Positions 52,791 through 55,546 of a stretch of 55,546 bases of DNA are shown here, piece by piece. Position numbers and translations under genes: made by a program. Below the pieces are notes generated by a model. That model worked only from the letters and a program-made list of their open reading frames with translations, was not told the origin of the DNA and made no database searches. This DNA comes from Nitrososphaerota archaeon (GTDB lineage: Archaea; Thermoproteota; Nitrososphaeria; Nitrososphaerales; Nitrosopumilaceae), in assembly GCA_028867275.1 (NCBI GenBank), contig JAGWGU010000004.1, positions 1-55,546 of the forward strand, read 5' to 3'. How positions within the stretch are numbered: position 1 is the first letter of the stretch; every line of letters begins with the position of its first letter.

Positions 52791-53363
52791 GTGAAAGGCG
52801 AGATACTTAAAAAAATCGAGTCTTCTGGAGTGAATGGGGTAAAGAAGATTGACCTGAAAAAAGCATTTGGGAAGGACTGTGAGAGTGTGCTGGAGGAATT
52901 AAAGGCAAATGAGCAAATCTTTATTGAAAAAAAAGGTGTGGCATATTTTGTTTGGACTAGCGAGAACTATGTTCAGCATGCAACACAAAATGACCCAAAA
53001 TTCAAACTGATGCTTAACATGCTGGCAGGCGTGAACCAATCCATTGCAAAAGTGAAAGCACATGCAGACGTTCTGCAAGAAGAATTGGAACGATCTTCAC
53101 TAAAAGAAGCCAGCTCCAAAAATGATGATTTTGAAGGAGTCTTTAACAGTTCATTAAATGAATCATCCACATCCATAGGCTGGGTTCCATTTGATAAAGT
53201 CCGAGAGAAAGTTTGTGAAAATCAAAATCTGTCCAAGGAAAAGTTTTATCAAATGGCAACAAATTTGATTGAAAATCACCAAGATAGATATGAAATCTCA
53301 TCGGGAGGCCAGGAAGGCATTGTAATGCGTGGGCTTGTTCATGGCTATGTGAGGAATATCTGA
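52791..53363 (+). CDS. Winged-helix-type protein coupled to a P-loop ATPase
   Basis: 190 residues. The N-terminal 55 residues (MKGEILKKIESSGVNGVKKIDLKKAFGK, VLEELKANEQIFIEKKGVAYFVW) have the helix-turn-helix plus wing pattern; the C-terminal part (SWIPF-like WVPFDKVREKV; ISSGGQEGIVMRGLVHGYV) may be a second winged-helix. A central acidic/coiled stretch links them. GTG start, TATA-like element upstream. Its stop codon overlaps the ATG of the ATPase, so it is almost certainly the partner. Confidence 0.7.
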   Translation: MKGEILKKIESSGVNGVKKIDLKKAFGKDCESVLEELKANEQIFIEKKGVAYFVWTSENYVQHATQNDPKFKLMLNMLAGVNQSIAKVKAHADVLQEELERSSLKEASSKNDDFEGVFNSSLNESSTSIGWVPFDKVREKVCENQNLSKEKFYQMATNLIENHQDRYEISSGGQEGIVMRGLVHGYVRNI

Positions 53364-54961
53364 TGTATCCATATAATTTAGAACTAAATCCATATCCAAG
53401 TAGTCCAACCCCCACGGAAAAAGATGCAAAGATACTTGGAGGAAAAAGGCACAAGGAAGCAAAAGCTGCCATACTAGAGTGCATAAAGGAGCTAAATAGA
53501 AAAGTAGAGGGCAAGACTGCTGAAAATAATGACTTTCGCGTAATCACAGTTGTGCAAGACGTAGGCTCTGGGAAAACTCATCTATCTTTACATGTCAAGA
53601 GCCTCAAAGGGCGATACAATGCCGAGTGTTCTTATATTGACTTGTCTACAATTTCACCAAAGACTGTTTCTGGAATATATGATGCAATACTCAAGGGCTT
53701 TGACAATGAATTCTTTGTACAATTGAGAGAAAAATTCTTGAATTATATAAAAGAAAATGCAGAACAAGGTGACAATTCTGCAAAAAAGGCGCTTGACTAT
53801 ACCTTTGTAAATAAACTAACTGGTATGACAATAAAAGAAAAGACCGAGGACATCATCAAGGGAAAACAGTCTGTATCTATGGAAAACCTTACTGCCTTTC
53901 TGATTCACAAATTTGATTATCATGAATCCATATTGATTAAAAATGTAATTTCCAACTCATTTGACGAAGTCAAAAATCTGGAAACGCTGATTGGAATGTT
54001 GTCATCTATATCTAAATTGACCCATAGGTTTTTGGGAAAAGTTCTTGTCTTTGAAATGGATGAGCTTGATGGGAACAAAGATTCTATTGAATTTATCAAG
54101 GGAGTCATAAACGCACATCTTCCTGCCTGTGTGCTGTTGTTGATATCTACACCCTCAGGTTACTTGGAGATTCAGAACACTAATCCATCTGTATTTGACA
54201 GACTAGAAAAGGCAAATTACAAAATAGATCTGGCAGGATCAAACTCTAAAGATGAACTTGCAGAGATTGTTACAGAGTACATAAAACACAGTGATAGAGG
54301 CAGCAAATTTGGATCTGAAGAACAGCAAGAGCTAAATGAGAAAATTCAGGTTTTATACGATGAATTTACAGAGTTTAGAAACGTACGTTCTGTCATTAAC
54401 ATCTTGTACCAAGCAATGGAAAAAGCAATGCAATCAAATTCCAAAAAAATTGATGAAACAGTAATTGACGAGGCCATAAGACAATCATATCCAGGACTTA
54501 GAGTAAGAGGAAGCATCATGAATATTCCAATATCTGACTTTTTGGCAATACGAAGAAATGGCGGAAATACTGAAAAGGAGATAAAAAATGCGGTCAAAAG
54601 TCTAACCGTTTTCGCTCAGGAGATGGGTACGATACAAAAACTAGAAAAGCAAAATCTACTTCTTGATGCAGTTTACCAAGACAACTTTGGATCAAAAATA
54701 GGATTAGCTGTGATTGCTGATGAATTGGGCATTCCAGACCTGGAGCAAATCTCAGATATATCAAAATCTGCTGTAGTGGACAAGCTAGTTATACTGACAA
54801 ACAAAAAAATTCAGACACCATATAATGCCACGGTTGTAAACATGGACAAGTCCAAGGTGGTGGACTTGATTTACTTCAATAACAAGTATAATGACAAAAA
54901 ACTCACAGAAGAAGATAATGAAAGAATAGAACTCTTGGCAAAAACTTTGAGTATTGTCTAG
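53363..54961 (+). CDS. P-loop ATPase with ORC/STAND-like architecture, unknown system
   Basis: 532 residues. Walker A is QDVGSGKTHLS (the first Gly of the usual G-x4-GKT is replaced by Gln), Walker B is VLVFEMDEL, followed by LISTPSG (sensor-like) and a helical lid. The C-terminal 180 residues look like winged-helix or other DNA-binding repeats (SDFLAIRRNGGNTEKEIKNAV). It resembles the BrxD/DUF2791 and ORC/Cdc6 class by eye only. It starts in overlap with the winged-helix gene and is followed by the gene at 55007. Confidence 0.75.
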   Translation: MYPYNLELNPYPSSPTPTEKDAKILGGKRHKEAKAAILECIKELNRKVEGKTAENNDFRVITVVQDVGSGKTHLSLHVKSLKGRYNAECSYIDLSTISPKTVSGIYDAILKGFDNEFFVQLREKFLNYIKENAEQGDNSAKKALDYTFVNKLTGMTIKEKTEDIIKGKQSVSMENLTAFLIHKFDYHESILIKNVISNSFDEVKNLETLIGMLSSISKLTHRFLGKVLVFEMDELDGNKDSIEFIKGVINAHLPACVLLLISTPSGYLEIQNTNPSVFDRLEKANYKIDLAGSNSKDELAEIVTEYIKHSDRGSKFGSEEQQELNEKIQVLYDEFTEFRNVRSVINILYQAMEKAMQSNSKKIDETVIDEAIRQSYPGLRVRGSIMNIPISDFLAIRRNGGNTEKEIKNAVKSLTVFAQEMGTIQKLEKQNLLLDAVYQDNFGSKIGLAVIADELGIPDLEQISDISKSAVVDKLVILTNKKIQTPYNATVVNMDKSKVVDLIYFNNKYNDKKLTEEDNERIELLAKTLSIV

Positions 54962-55006
54962 TCTTTACAGATCATCTTTTTAAAAAAGTCAATATGCATT
55001 TACTTT

Positions 55007-55429
55007 ATGGCTAGCGAAGAACTTGAGAAATTTCTCTCCCAAAGGCACAAAGACGTCACACTCTTTGATTTTGAGGGAAAAAAAGTACCTTGCATTATTG
55101 TAGATGGAAAAAAGTTTGATGATATAATGAAAAATATTGCAGGAAAACCAGTTTCTGTTGAGACGAACCTGAACATACTACAAGATGGACTAGGCCATGT
55201 TTTTGTCAGAGTTACCTTGCAATTCTCTCAGGGCAATATTGAAGAAAAATTTCTCATATATGCAAATGAGGCTGTGGATTTCTTTGAAGCATTAGCAGAA
55301 ACTACAATGCTTGCCTTGTCTTCTCCTAATTCACAATATGGAAGCTCTAATGTGTTTATGATACAGCTGCCAAAACCTGAAAGGGCTCAGAATGCATTAG
55401 ATATAATCAGAAAGGGATTGCATAAGTAA
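55007..55429 (+). CDS. Uncharacterised protein of the ATPase cassette
   Basis: 140 residues with no membrane segment, Cys or known motif. Pattern is alpha/beta (FDFEGKKVPCIIVDGKKFDDIMKNI; VFVRVTLQFSQGNIEEKFLIYANEAVDFFEAL). It is 45 nt after the ATPase gene and has its own TATA-like TTTTTAAAAAA (54979-54990), so it may be expressed with or apart from it. Function unknown. Confidence 0.65.
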   Translation: MASEELEKFLSQRHKDVTLFDFEGKKVPCIIVDGKKFDDIMKNIAGKPVSVETNLNILQDGLGHVFVRVTLQFSQGNIEEKFLIYANEAVDFFEALAETTMLALSSPNSQYGSSNVFMIQLPKPERAQNALDIIRKGLHK

Positions 55430-55431
55430 AT

Positions 55432-55475
55432 GCGGTTGCCGGTTTGCAGTTCCGAACGGGTCCAAGTCCATGCCA
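55432..55475. ncRNA. Possible structured RNA (GC-rich, cut by window edge region)
   Basis: A GC-rich patch (GCGGTTGCCGGTTTGC..., about 60% GC) lies right after the last gene in an otherwise AT-rich region. GC-rich islands in this genome otherwise mark structured RNA such as the tRNA. On the minus strand a TATA-like TTATAAAATT sits about 30-40 nt upstream. I cannot assign it to a family. Confidence 0.25.
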
Positions 55476-55546
55476 AAAATCAAGTTTTTAGTGGATGTTT
55501 CCAATTTTATAATTCAAAATAGTAATTCGAAATGATAAACCTTTTG

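Noticed and set aside
1-55546. CRISPR array, integrase or transposase
   Set aside because: No regular repeat-spacer array, no recombinase or transposase motif found in any plausible gene.

Overview
The window is chromosomal DNA from an AT-rich ammonia-oxidising-type archaeon (Nitrososphaerota, formerly Thaumarchaeota). The support is archaeal information-processing genes (secY-adk-DUF106-cmk-cbf5; RpoD-eL18-uL13-uS9; SBDS-Rrp4-Rrp41-Rrp42-eL43-Pcc1-prefoldin), CofE for coenzyme F420, class III PHA synthase, an intron-bearing tRNA-Ser, and leaderless genes with TATA-like boxes about 25 nt upstream of the start codon. Many genes start with TTG or GTG. The genus cannot be fixed from this sequence alone. 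No rRNA, CRISPR array, integrase or transposase is visible. Layout: 1-4.7 kb holds the end of a ribosomal-protein/secretion operon. 4.7-7.2 kb is a loose region with tRNA-Ser(GGA) and small secreted proteins. 7.2-8.6 kb has a bicarbonate transporter with its PII-like partner (sbtAB). 8.8-11.1 kb is an arsenic island: HxlR regulator, ArsM, thioredoxin-type ArsC and an aquaporin. 11.2-17.4 kb carries small regulators, membrane-anchored secreted proteins, a Met/Gln-rich cupredoxin and a beta-propeller protein. 17.5-22.2 kb has a radical SAM protein, a patatin and a convergent four-gene PHA operon (phaE-phaC-zinc-ribbon-unknown). 22.3-25.9 kb is a two-component cluster with two stand-alone receivers. 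From 27.5 to 50.5 kb the DNA is mostly core metabolism and information processing: 2-oxoacid:ferredoxin oxidoreductase, CofE, two different aconitase-family dehydratase pairs side by side, ribosome/exosome genes, XPF nuclease, two rhodaneses, Nob1, NAD kinase, a Sulfolobus-like 7Fe ferredoxin and a membrane glycosyltransferase. 50.5-55.5 kb ends with a repetitive coiled-coil protein, a tiny zinc-finger gene, MsrB and an uncharacterised winged-helix/P-loop ATPase/small-protein cassette. The points most worth a second look are: the sbtAB and ars promoters, each with a clean inverted repeat; three families of short dispersed non-coding repeats that link unrelated promoters and intergenic regions; the ATPase cassette at the right end; the ferredoxin that keeps the Sulfolobus 7Fe layout but has lost zinc ligands; the tandem archaeal-type and bacterial-type LeuCD pairs; and two very small Cys-rich zinc-binding-type genes (27521-27655 and 51955-52062), each with its own promoter-like sequence.
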